A stretch of 64,000 nucleotides of DNA from Sisyra terminalis (Eukaryota; Arthropoda; Insecta; Neuroptera; Sisyridae): the NCBI GenBank assembly GCA_958496175.1, contig OY292275.1, forward strand, positions 41,989,701 to 42,053,700. Direction: 5' to 3'. The translations under genes and the position numbers were made by a program. This document shows positions 55,091 through 64,000 of this stretch, one piece after another (positions within the stretch are counted from its first letter, which is position 1; each line of letters opens with the position of its first letter). The notes under the pieces are model-generated. The model was not told where the DNA came from. It saw nothing but the letters and a program-made list of their open reading frames with translations, and did not search any database.

Positions 55091-55410
55091 CCCTTAGAGC
55101 GCTGGAAAGCTCTATTGCGCCCCTTTTGTCTCTAGCGAAAAGTGTTAGGAGCGCAATAGTGCTCCTTCTGCAATGTCACTATTAGAAGAAAATTTAATTT
55201 CTTATAGAACTCATATTTTGAAAAAAAAAATCGTTAAATAATATATTGAGAAAAGTGAAATCACATATAACGACGTTTTCCTAGAGTTTTGAATATTTAC
55301 CTTCATTTGTATTGGAGACATATTTTTGTTTTTTAAACTACCCCAAAATCAGCTGAAATTCCGCAGTGTTTTTAGCAAAGTATCTAGAAAATCAGTTCGA
55401 AATCAAAGGG
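55091..55410. mobile_element. TTAA-flanked element (piggyBac-like MITE), 320 bp
   Basis: CCCTTAGAGCG begins it and CAAAGGG ends it (CCCTTWGA inverted), with TTAA at 55087-55090 and 55411-55414. Near the left end are subterminal inverted repeats (CTATTGCGC facing GCGCAATAG), common in piggyBac-like ends. The paralogous repeat at 39.39 kb reads straight through with one TTAA, an empty-site control that supports insertion of exactly this segment. There is no transposase ORF. Confidence 0.88.
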
Positions 55411-55414
55411 TTAA

Positions 55415-56120
55415 AATCAGTAGTTGTAACAAAATTTTATGTTTTAATTGTACCTATATTGAAAAAACGACAGTACTTTCCGGTACTCTTAATATTAGTT
55501 ATCAATTTCAGAATTGATTTGATTCGTTTTTGTATCATATTGGAAATTCAAATCTAATCTCATTGAAACATTCAATTATATTCCAATTGGAAGCTCCTGT
55601 GCAAAAAAAAAATCTTATTTTACGATCAACTGCTCTTATTACACTTGATTGTTGGCTGAATTTTAAAGATATTGATTTAATATACACTAATGTAATTCCC
55701 CTGGGTGTAAAAATTTTGCGGTTTCTTCCACAGATGCATTAGTCGGTAGAGGTTTTGTAATTGATTTCGTAATTCGAGCTTGTCAGTTCAAATTTGATAA
55801 GTTGAAGCACAATTTTTTATTGTTGGTAATTATAGGGTGAGGGCTTCGTTTGAGATATGATTTTCTTGTGAAATAGGACCGAAAAGAAAAAAATTAAAAT
55901 TCCATTACATACAGACATAAAGATCTAATTATATGAATCGAAGAAGAAATGGTAATGTGGCTTCTTCAATGATGAAATTAGTTGAACATGACTTATCGAT
56001 TTTGATATGATCCTGAGATATGTGAATGTTTACGAATTACGGTACATGGAGGTACGGAAAACATTTTCAAATGGAATTGGAACAAATTTAATGTCTTTGT
56101 AATAACGTTGTGGACCCTTC
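55415..56120. other. AT-rich non-coding DNA
   Basis: The first part is the continuation of the dispersed repeat. One copy of TAATTCCCCTGG lies at 55693-55704. No gene is recognised. Confidence 0.5.
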
Positions 56121-56172
56121 AATTATTGCTGGAAATTAACGTGGAAAAGCGGAAGAATTTCGAGGTTGGTAA

Positions 56173-56376
56173 TTAGGTTGAGGTCGATTGAGTTTCGGTC
56201 GGAGGAGTTTCGGGAAAAGCGTTGGTCGACTCGGCCGGCTTTCCGGCTTTTGCTAGTTGCGTCTTCTGCTGCTTTCGCTGCTTCTTCGACTTCTTGTGCT
56301 GCTGCATTCCTAGCAATTTGTTGTGAGCCGGCGGCGGCGCGCACTTCCAGTGCCCAGCACCGGCGAGAGTGGCCAA
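56173..56376 (-). CDS. Hypothetical 67-residue Lys/Gln-rich ORF in a GC-rich island
   Basis: This minus-strand ORF has an ATG and a composition unlike random AT-rich DNA: HKKSKKQRKQQKTQLAKAGK followed by PAESTNAFPETPPTETQ. Its third codon positions are GC-rich, as expected for an insect coding exon, but the whole island is GC-rich, which weakens that argument. I know no family for it. It could be part of a longer spliced gene, an upstream ORF, or chance within a promoter island. It runs opposite to the donor site at 56791. Confidence 0.2.
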   Translation of the reverse strand: MATLAGAGHWKCAPPPAHNKLLGMQQHKKSKKQRKQQKTQLAKAGKPAESTNAFPETPPTETQSTST

Positions 56377-56790
56377 TCAGGAGACGGCCGCCGCGCCCCC
56401 CTTCGCCCAGCACTTATTTAAAGTTGGCGGTGGCGAAGCGCTCAAGTTCACTACCGCGAACACGACGTTGCTTGCAGCACTTCCATCGCAGCTAACTAGG
56501 GACTTAGTACTGTTCCCTGGACGCAACAACCGACGACCGACCAGACGGATCGCTTCACGTGTGACAATCTCCCGACGCCAGCGATTGTGCTCTCTTATCT
56601 CTCAGTTCGCGGTGTTTCGTTCCCGACTCGACCCGTAATCCCGCGGGAACCCAAACCTCTTGCCCCTAATATCTGCCGACTTGTGATTTTTTATATCTTT
56701 TTTTTTTTTGGAAAATAACTGTGTGATCGACGTGCGTTTGGTCCTCATCTAATTGAACAGTGTGGAAATTTGTGTTGCCTTTTCTGGTAG
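56340..56790 (+). promoter_or_regulatory. Candidate promoter and non-coding first exon ending in GTAAGT donor
   Basis: This is the most GC-rich block of the window. It has a CCAAT box (56373-56377) and an initiator TCAGTT (from 56602, start A about 56604). About 190 bp later lies a consensus splice donor, TAG|GTAAGT, at 56790/56791. No start codon opens a convincing plus-strand frame, so this would be a 5' UTR exon followed by a long intron. The rest of the gene would lie to the right, beyond the window, since no acceptor or coding exon is recognised by 64000. All of this is inference from composition and motifs. Confidence 0.4.
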
Positions 56791-57495
56791 GTAAGTGGTT
56801 CTAATAAGTTTTCTTTACCACATGCTTTAATTTTCGAAAAAGGGACTTTAATTTTTAAAAAAAGTTTCCAAAAATTTTTAATAGAGAAAATTAATCCCAA
56901 AAAGAAGTTTCAAAATTTTATGAATCATTTGTTTTTTTCATCAAAAATCAAAGGACTCAAAAAAACAAAATTAATCTAGTACTTTGAAAATAAAACTAAA
57001 AATCCTGTTTTCCCCATAATTACAGTCTAAATTTCTATAAAAACACCCAAAGTATCAATTTTCCAAACATAAGTTTAAATAGAAAAACTGACTTATGAAA
57101 AATCCCAAAAAACTTGTTAATGGTGCCAAAAAATTTATTGGGTTTATTTTGCAAAAAAGTCATAAAAATTAATAATTAAAAGAGGAAAAATCAAGTAATC
57201 ATTTACAAAAAAAAAAAAATAAGTATAAATTTTCATTTTTACTTCAATATTAAAAAGATTAAAATCACTAAGTTTTGAAAAAACCAATTTCACCAAAAAC
57301 GAATTTAGGATCTTAAAACTTTGAATTTTATGCATTTTTGCTCTATAAAATTTAAAAGTATTAAGTCCACCGTATATAATTAAAATTGATAGAATTTTTA
57401 TAGTCTCATAAATGTCATTATTGATTAAAAATGTCATTATTGATTGAAAAAATTTCAAAAACTTAGTTTATCTTTCTTAATAAAAAAGTTATAAA
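56791..57495. other. AT-rich DNA, possibly first intron
   Basis: Extremely AT-rich with A runs, and no gene. If the donor at 56791 is real, this is intron sequence. Confidence 0.4.
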
Positions 57496-57499
57496 AAAT

Positions 57500-58040
57500 T
57501 AGTTTTAAAGGGTAATAATTTCGTTAAAAGCTCCTCTGTATATCCCTCCACCAACAGAGTATTTATTCACATATTTTTAATTTATATATTTTTAATAGAA
57601 ATATAAATATACTTATTATTGATAAAACAGAGATTTACAATATTTGAAAATTATAAAATTTAGAACCATACTTTAAAAAGTAAATTTCGTAATTTAGTAA
57701 TAAAAATGTGTCTAAATTAGTTTTATAATGCAAAAATTTCGTTGAAAGCTCCTCTGTATTTATTCCTCCAAAAACAAGGTATTTAATCACATAATTTTAT
57801 TTGAAATATTTTTTAATAGAAATATAAATATATTGATTATTGATAAAACAGATTCACAAAATTTGAAAATTATAAAATTTAGAACCATACTTTAAAAAAT
57901 AAATTTCAAAAATTTAGTAATATAAATGTTTCTAAGTTAGTTTTATAATGCAATAATTTCGTTGAAAGCTCCTCTGTATATTCCTCCATCAACAGGGTAT
58001 TAACTCACCTATTTTGATTTTATATATTTTTTAAAATAAT
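57500..58040 (+). repeat. Tandem repeat, ~219-bp unit, about 2.5 copies
   Basis: TCGTT.AAAGCTCCTCTGTAT recurs at 57521, 57739 and 57959, spacings of 218 and 220 bp. Each unit also contains ATAGAAATATAAATAT, TTGATAAAACAGA and AAATTTAGAACCATACTTTA. The third unit decays after about 80 bp. It is a short satellite-like array without coding capacity. Confidence 0.9.
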
Positions 58041-59560
58041 TATAAATATGTTAGAAATAAAAATGCTGCAAAATGCTCAAAATTAATGTTTTTTGTCTCC
58101 AAAAAAATTAAATTCGAAAAAATTAAAATTTAAAAATTTTCTTTAAGATAAATTGAACATTAAATTTATCATTTAATTGATGAATAGCTTTCAATGAAGA
58201 ATTGTGACTAATTTTGCCTAAAATTGTTTTTTTATTTTATGCTTAAGAACCATTTAAAAGTTATAATGAGAGAAAAAGCAGTTTATAATTTTCCCTCAAA
58301 AAAAAAGACTATAACTTTTATTTTTTTGTTATAATTAGGTAAATACATTTTCATGCTTTTGAGCTGAAATTTTCTTATGAAAATCAACCCAAAATCGTTC
58401 TTCATTTTGAATTAAATTTTTGCTTGAAAATTAAAAAAAAAATTTAGCAGTTAAAATCAAGTAGACTATAAAAAGAACATAAGTATAATTAAAGCAAATA
58501 TTTTTTTCATTCGATTGTTCAGAAAAATGTAAATGTTATCTATGATTTTTTTAAAGTTCTTTAAGTAAAAAATTCCATAAATTTTAAAAATTTAAAAGAA
58601 ATAAATATTTATTGCGCATAAAATACGATAAAGTCAATACGATACTACCTACTGTTTTTTTTTTATCACAATATGTTAATCAAGTGCTTCCGAATTATTA
58701 ATATCCAAATTTAATTCCTCGTTTTTTTTTGCACATAACTTTTACTCTCTTACGTTTTATAATTTTATCTCCGATCTTCTAAGTCGCTTATTAAGTAATA
58801 AAGTTACTTTTACGTGTAAACTCGTCGGTTAAAAAGTAAAAGAAAACGTATGAAAGTGTTTCGATTTTATAATAACATCCACCAAAGAATATTTTAACAC
58901 AATACACTCAAAGAAATTTAATACGAGCAGATGAGATAAAACAAACCAGCAATCAAAATATCAAATTACAAAATTCATTTTTGCGCTCATTAAAATTTAG
59001 TTTTTTTTTTTAGAGTGCATTAATATCGTATTATTAAAACACTATCTAAAATGGTCATAAATCAAAAGTTTTATATTCATTAGCTTAATGTTATTCTCAC
59101 TAACCACAAAAAAAATTGTTTGAATTAAAAAATTAAAAGAACAATTGAATGTTAAGGATTCAAACACTTTCATTTATCGAAAAAAAAAGTTTTTACCAAA
59201 TATCTGATGAAATTCAAAAACCCAAAGGGTGATAATACTTAATTCCCCTGGACCATGATATATCATATGATAATCCTTCATTTCCCTTATTTGAAATAAT
59301 TTTGGAATCCTCTTGACATATAAACTCCAATTTTTTTGTTCAATTTTTCCATTACTTCAATCATTTCATCGTTCACAAAAGGTTGACCAAGTTATTGTTA
59401 CAATATCAAATTATAAATTTAAAAAAAATGGCGAATTGAACTACTTTAGATGTATTATCAGGTGATTGTATTTCAGATCGGTTTGTTTTATGTATGTGAA
59501 TGATCCAAAAACACAAATTACCTATTTTATATGCCTAATTTAAAAAAAAACAGTCGAAAT
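58041..59560. other. AT-rich non-coding DNA
   Basis: No gene is recognised. One TAATTCCCCTGG lies at 59240-59251. Confidence 0.5.
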
Positions 59561-59570
59561 GGCCAGCTTT

Positions 59571-59835
59571 AAAATTACAATAATCAATAGTACCTTATAT
59601 TATAAATCACGGAAAGAAGCGATTTTAATCGTTCCAAACTTAATGTCTCTTATTATTATTAAAGAAATATTGATTTTTATTTTACATTGTTTAATGGTTA
59701 GATATAAAATTACTATAAGCAATAAAACTTTAAATTATAAGTCATGTAGTGAAGCTATTTCAATCGTTCTAAACTTCATATCCCTTATAATTGTTGAAAA
59801 AATATCGATTGTAATTTTTCATTGTTTACTTTTTC
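59571..59835 (+). repeat. Tandem duplication, 135-bp unit, two copies
   Basis: The unit starting AAAATTACAATAATCAATA recurs 135 bp later (AAAATTACTATAAGCAATA). Because 135 is divisible by three, the open frame 59559-59840 shows a repeated 45-residue pattern (KITI, LYYKS, EAI.IV, LHCL). The hydrophobic, Ile/Leu-rich reading is what AT-rich DNA gives by default, so I do not call a protein. Confidence 0.8.
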
Positions 59836-59916
59836 TTTAAAATGTTGCACTTCTATGAAAAATCTATGGATCAGTTATGAATTTTGACTTTTACACATCG
59901 CTGCAATCTGATCGGT

Positions 59917-60111
59917 CATTAGCGTTGCGTGGTTGGTGCAGAGGGCGGCACATGAAAATGGGGCGGCTTATTGACATTGATAATTCCATGAAAAATTTGC
60001 TTAAGAATTAAGGAATTTAAAGCTATTTGAAAATTCTTAACTAATGGTGACAATAGGGAGCGAAGAATTTCCGACCGGCCGTGGGTAGAGAAAACGTATG
60101 CTACGCCACTA
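59917..60111. mobile_element. TIR element, CAGTGGCGTAGC family, copy 3
   Basis: It begins CATTAGCGTTGC and ends GCTACGCCACTA. Inside, GGGGCGGCTTATTGACATTG, GATAATTCCATGAAAA and AGAGAAAACGTATGC match the copy at 22321-22701. The flanks TGATCGGT and TGCTAGCT agree at 5 of 8. It is degraded and about half the length of the 22.3-kb copy. Confidence 0.65.
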
Positions 60112-62620
60112 TGCTAGCTAGTGAGCTTTTCATGATAAGAAAAAATAGATATTTCTATTGGTATAGAATTCTTCAAATTATATGCTCATTTATTTTTCAA
60201 AGTCTTTACGCCTTATCCCAGTTACCTGGAAACAATCTTTGACTAAATTTATTTCCAAACCATATGCTTAGAAAGTGACGATATATTCTATATCTATACT
60301 ACATTACATGTAACACATAGTGTATAGTGGATTGTACATACTATTTACAGTTTAAAATGTATGAAACACTCCCGCAACCTTTCTGCTCAGAAGTTTCCAA
60401 GTGCTTTTGGATATTAGCTAAATTATTTTTTTATTAAAAACTAAAAAAATAAATACTTTTTGAAACAGATTTAAAATAGAAAAATTGCCTAGAACAATAT
60501 TTTTGCGAGGGTTGTTTTACGAAATGGAACCACGTGATAAATTATAGTTCGAAGTTTTAAAGCTCGCATTAATTAAAGTTTCAACTATTAAAAAATAACG
60601 CTTATTCCGTATTCCATGGCAATAAATTAAAGTTACAAAACAAATGAGTGTAGTTAATTATTATAAAACAAATGAATTGTATTGATGGAACTTTTATGAA
60701 CTATTGAGATTTTCTCTTAGAAAACTTTTGTTCAATGTTGAAATTATTTAACCGAATCGACACATATGTACCTATATACTTCACAATGATTGATTGATTT
60801 AACCCATCGAACTTACATAATAACGCCCATCAAATCAATTCGATGAATCAATTATTCATCGACATGATATCCCCTTATTTACGTATTCCACAAGCGAATT
60901 TCTTTTGGAATGATATCGCTGCAAATCGTCCACTTGTTCTCAATGCCTACTTTCTGAAAATTCTAAAACAATATATACACAGCGTTACGAGACGTTCAAT
61001 TGTTACATTTTCCGAATCGACATTGTTCCAGAAATAAACGAAAAAAAAAATACTGACGAAAAATCAAGGTGTCACGTTCACTTTACAATTTTTACATTTT
61101 GATTTTTAACAACTTTTCTTTTAAATTCGTAATTATGTATTTATGTTGCTTATTACCGAGTGAACTTGATCGTACTTTTCGAATTCCATTATCACGTTTC
61201 GTTTACTACATTTACAGTAATCGATATAATCGATCGATAACATTGATTTATTGATCATTCACCGATTAGACGTGAGAAATAAAAAAAAATGAATGAACTT
61301 ATTTTATGTACGTATGTATGTGTGTATATATAATTTTTAATATCGATGTTTTTATTGGCGAGCTCAAATCAGACTATTCCATGCCACGATTTATGCAAAT
61401 TTTTCTAATTGTAGAGTAATAAGATGCAAATAAATACGGATAGTTCTGATTTTTCATTTATTAAGCATTCAATTGAAGTTTACGGAAAATCAATAAGAAA
61501 TAACTTGAAAACTCCTATTTTGAATTAATTAATCGATTTAAATACAAAAAATATTTACACTATAGTTTTCTCTTCATACTTTTAATATATGCACCTATGT
61601 TCAATTTGTATAAAATTAAATAAATTAAATGATTTACTTTTAAAGAAATATTTAGTTCCCCACCCTCTTCACCATCTTCACCTCTTCACACATTTTTTTA
61701 ATGAAAGGGGCGATACTAAATACACTTTTGTTCAAAGTATGATTCGTTAGAGGTAAAAAAATATAGATGTTTATACCAAGTTATATATTTAGAAGTCAAT
61801 TGTTGTAAAATTTGCATTCCAAAATGTCAATATTTTAAATTTTCTAGTCATATTAATTAGGTTTTGTGTACAAATATTACATTTCAATTTTTTTTTGAAT
61901 TGGTATTAAAGAAACATGTTGAAAGAAAAAATTATACATGAGAGATCATATAAATAAAAAGGGTATATAAAAGGGGCGATATTTTCCGCCTTTTGGGGTT
62001 CTCAACAATTAAGTGGAAAATTAGTATAAATTTTGAGTAGAGTAACAACATTAGTTATTAAACATTTTTTTTAGAGAAAACGTTATATTTTGGAATTACG
62101 GTTTTCAACAAATGCGATATCGTTCATCATAGATGCTATAGTTATTTAAGGGGGTTGAAATAGTTCGAAGGAGTTTAAAAACGAAATAAGGCGTCGTTTT
62201 GTCTAGTTTTACAAATTTGATTTATTCGAATTTTGAATGCAATAGTAGACTGCAAATTTTATGATTCATAGAATTTTGGAGATATTACTTGCTTAAGAAG
62301 TTGTTGAGGATTGAAAGTCACTGGTTTAAGCAATGCTGACAATAACCTATTCTTTCAATTTACTAGACATTCAAAAACATTAATTTATAAACGTAAGTTT
62401 TGTATTTCCTTGTATACTTATACGAAACATACATACATTTCCTTAGTAAAAAAGACTGCCCCCCCTCCAACCATACATTGCTTGTATCTGGTTACATTCA
62501 GGTATGTAAAAATTAGAGACATGGATACTTTAAATCGGTACAATCTGACAACATCCTATTCATTATTTGGTTTTAATTCATTTCGCGAATAAATCCGTAA
62601 TGGATTTAGCAAAAATGATG
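60112..62620. other. AT-rich non-coding DNA
   Basis: No gene is recognised. AAAGGGGCGATA occurs twice (about 61705 and 61971) in otherwise dissimilar sequence, perhaps fragments of one old repeat. Confidence 0.45.
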
Positions 62621-62629
62621 TAACCGATA

Positions 62630-62735
62630 ATTAAGAGATTTATTCTCGAATTGAACTAAAAACAAACCGGAGAATGAGACGTTGCCAGATTATACCGGTC
62701 TAAAGTGTAATTGTGCGAAAGTTAATTTTTTTTAA
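62630..62735 (+). repeat. Isolated MITE-core fragment
   Basis: GAATTGAACTAAAAACAAAC, GAGACGTTGCCAGATTATAC and TAAAGTGTAATTGTGCGAAAGT align with the internal core of the Merlin-like MITEs (AATGCAACGTTGCCAGATT, GAAGTGTACTTGCCCAAAGT). The family's terminal sequences are not found nearby. Confidence 0.5.
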
Positions 62736-62739
62736 TATT

Positions 62740-64000
62740 CCATTCATAATTGTTTAGATTGAAATCATGGGGAAGAATATATTTTCGTTATTTTTAGTAC
62801 TTTAATACAAATTTCTAAGATATAAAAAGATTGCAATAATCACTCAAAAAAACTGTCTCATTAACAATCATAAATATAACCACACTCTAATACCATTTTT
62901 CAAAAATCAATTTTCGAAGCTGTAATGAAGTTGATGGTATGATCCGTACTGTCAATTAATTCTAAGAGTTTCAACTATGATAAATTACTAAATATTTTGG
63001 CACAAACTTTTATCTTGAATACATTGAATTTAACTTCAAGACTCACCTTAAATTATTTTCATAGAGGTACATCGTGGTTGTTAATAGTAAATTAAAATAA
63101 TTAGCCCCATCAAAGCATCGTCATAATGGGCCGCATGTTCAACGATTTATTCTTTATTCTCCAATTTATAATGATTTAAATGATGTAATTTGTATTTTAT
63201 TGACGTTTTCTTTTTCATTCTTCATCTTCTTCTTCTTCCTCTTTGCCACAAATTTTCATCTGCTTAGGCCTTTTGAAACTCCAATTGAAAAGACTTCTCT
63301 CTAATGGGCCTCTAAATTGTTCGTTCGCTTCAATATATTTTCGAAAATTTATTTATATTTAAACGATCAAACCTAACGGTTGAATGAATCTAAATTTTTC
63401 AGCACTAAAGAATATTAAAAAAAAAATGTTTCTTTCATAAGAAAATCGGTTGGTTTTTCGTGGTGTAGAAAGATTTTTTTTTTGTAATAGAATAATAGCA
63501 GTTATTGGTTGTTGCGTTTTTGGTTTTGAACTAATAATTTTCCACAAAAAATGACGTAATTTGTGAGATTGTCGGAAAGAAAGAGTATTTTTTCATTTGA
63601 ATCATTCCATTTGATACAGTTGGTGTGTTATTGAGAGAGTTGCGAGTGATTTAGTGGTTGCGGGGTGGGAAAACAGGTGGATATAGTTTATATAGAATGT
63701 GTCGATTGTAACGGAAATGCACTTTTGTTCCTATCGATCTTTGATCGAGATTTATGTGGAGATTGAAGTCGGATGAAACGTGAGAGAAAGATCAATGTCT
63801 TTGATGTCACTGCATATTGTATATATGTACGGTTTTCCGATGCGGAATGTGGACGTTAATGAAGAAATAGTTATTTACTTTAATTGGCGGAGGTCATTTG
63901 ACCAAATTAGTGTCGATCGTAAACAAGTTTTACGTATCGTAATATAGTATTATGGCATTCGTGGTAGTTGAAACGATGCGAAGAAATGTAATCGGTTATG
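62740..64000. other. AT-rich non-coding DNA to window end
   Basis: No gene is recognised. A CTT-rich simple stretch lies at about 63216-63240. Sequence after 63590 is more complex and could be unique host DNA continuing beyond the window. Confidence 0.45.

Noticed and set aside
59559..59840. 93-codon ORF with a repeated 45-residue unit, possible membrane protein
   Set aside because: The repeat comes from a 135-bp tandem duplication, and the Ile/Leu-rich reading is the default for AT-rich DNA.
1..64000. CRISPR arrays, operons or other bacterial-type systems
   Set aside because: No regularly spaced repeats or gene clusters; composition, SINEs, LINEs and splice-type signals indicate an animal genome.

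Overview
The window is strongly AT-rich eukaryotic DNA, most likely from an insect. The reasons are Jockey- and I-clade LINEs, Tc1/mariner relics, a gypsy-type LTR with a TCAGT-like initiator, and large non-coding spaces. A beetle is possible, but I cannot fix the order. I find no confirmed host protein-coding gene. The only strongly supported coding regions are the two ORFs of a retrotransposon.

Centrepiece (9.67-15.09 kb): a complete, apparently intact I-clade non-LTR retrotransposon. It has a short 5' UTR, a Gag-like ORF1 with one CCHC-type knuckle, and a 1265-residue ORF2 with APE endonuclease, reverse transcriptase, RNase H and a C-terminal zinc motif. It ends in a poly(A) tail and has a 12-bp target-site duplication. 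ORF1 would package the RNA. ORF2 would nick the target, prime reverse transcription there and remove the RNA strand. An old relative at 41.5-42.5 kb appears to lack exactly the RNase H domain.

The rest is a layered set of transposon remains. LINE relics: Jockey C-termini at 7.6, 8.6, 23.3-24.0 and 30.5 kb, and other LINE fragments at 17.3, 18.9, 26.1 and 48.5 kb. Transposase relics: pogo/Tigger-like at 3.9 kb, mariner D34D at 48.6 kb, Tc1 at 51.3 kb. LTR: a gypsy-type solo LTR at 19.1-19.75 kb with a 4-bp duplication. SINEs: a tRNA-derived family with at least seven copies (8.4, 17.0, 18.1, 23.0, 30.3, 33.7, 48.0 kb). Non-autonomous DNA elements: Merlin-like MITEs (4.4, 26.4 kb), CAGTGGCGTAGC-type elements (5.1, 22.3, 59.9 kb), two TTAA-flanked elements (35.8, 55.1 kb), and foldback or long inverted-repeat elements (15.5, 45.3, 48.9, 52.1, 52.7-54.2 kb). 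There are also tandem arrays (38.1, 57.5, 59.6 kb) and a duplicated 0.8-kb sequence of unknown nature (38.6 and 54.3 kb).

Possible host sequence: a GC-rich, promoter-like block at 56.2-56.8 kb ends in a consensus splice donor and may be a first exon whose gene continues outside the window. Some AT-rich stretches with octamer and homeodomain-type sites (1.5-2.2 and 44.5-44.6 kb) could be enhancers. The most notable new signals are the intact I-clade element, a possible shared 3' end between it and the SINE family, a 12-mer (TAATTCCCCTGG) recurring in unrelated surroundings, a hammerhead-like CTGATGA-hairpin-GAAAC motif inside a foldback element, and a TTAA element whose empty site is preserved in the paralogous repeat.
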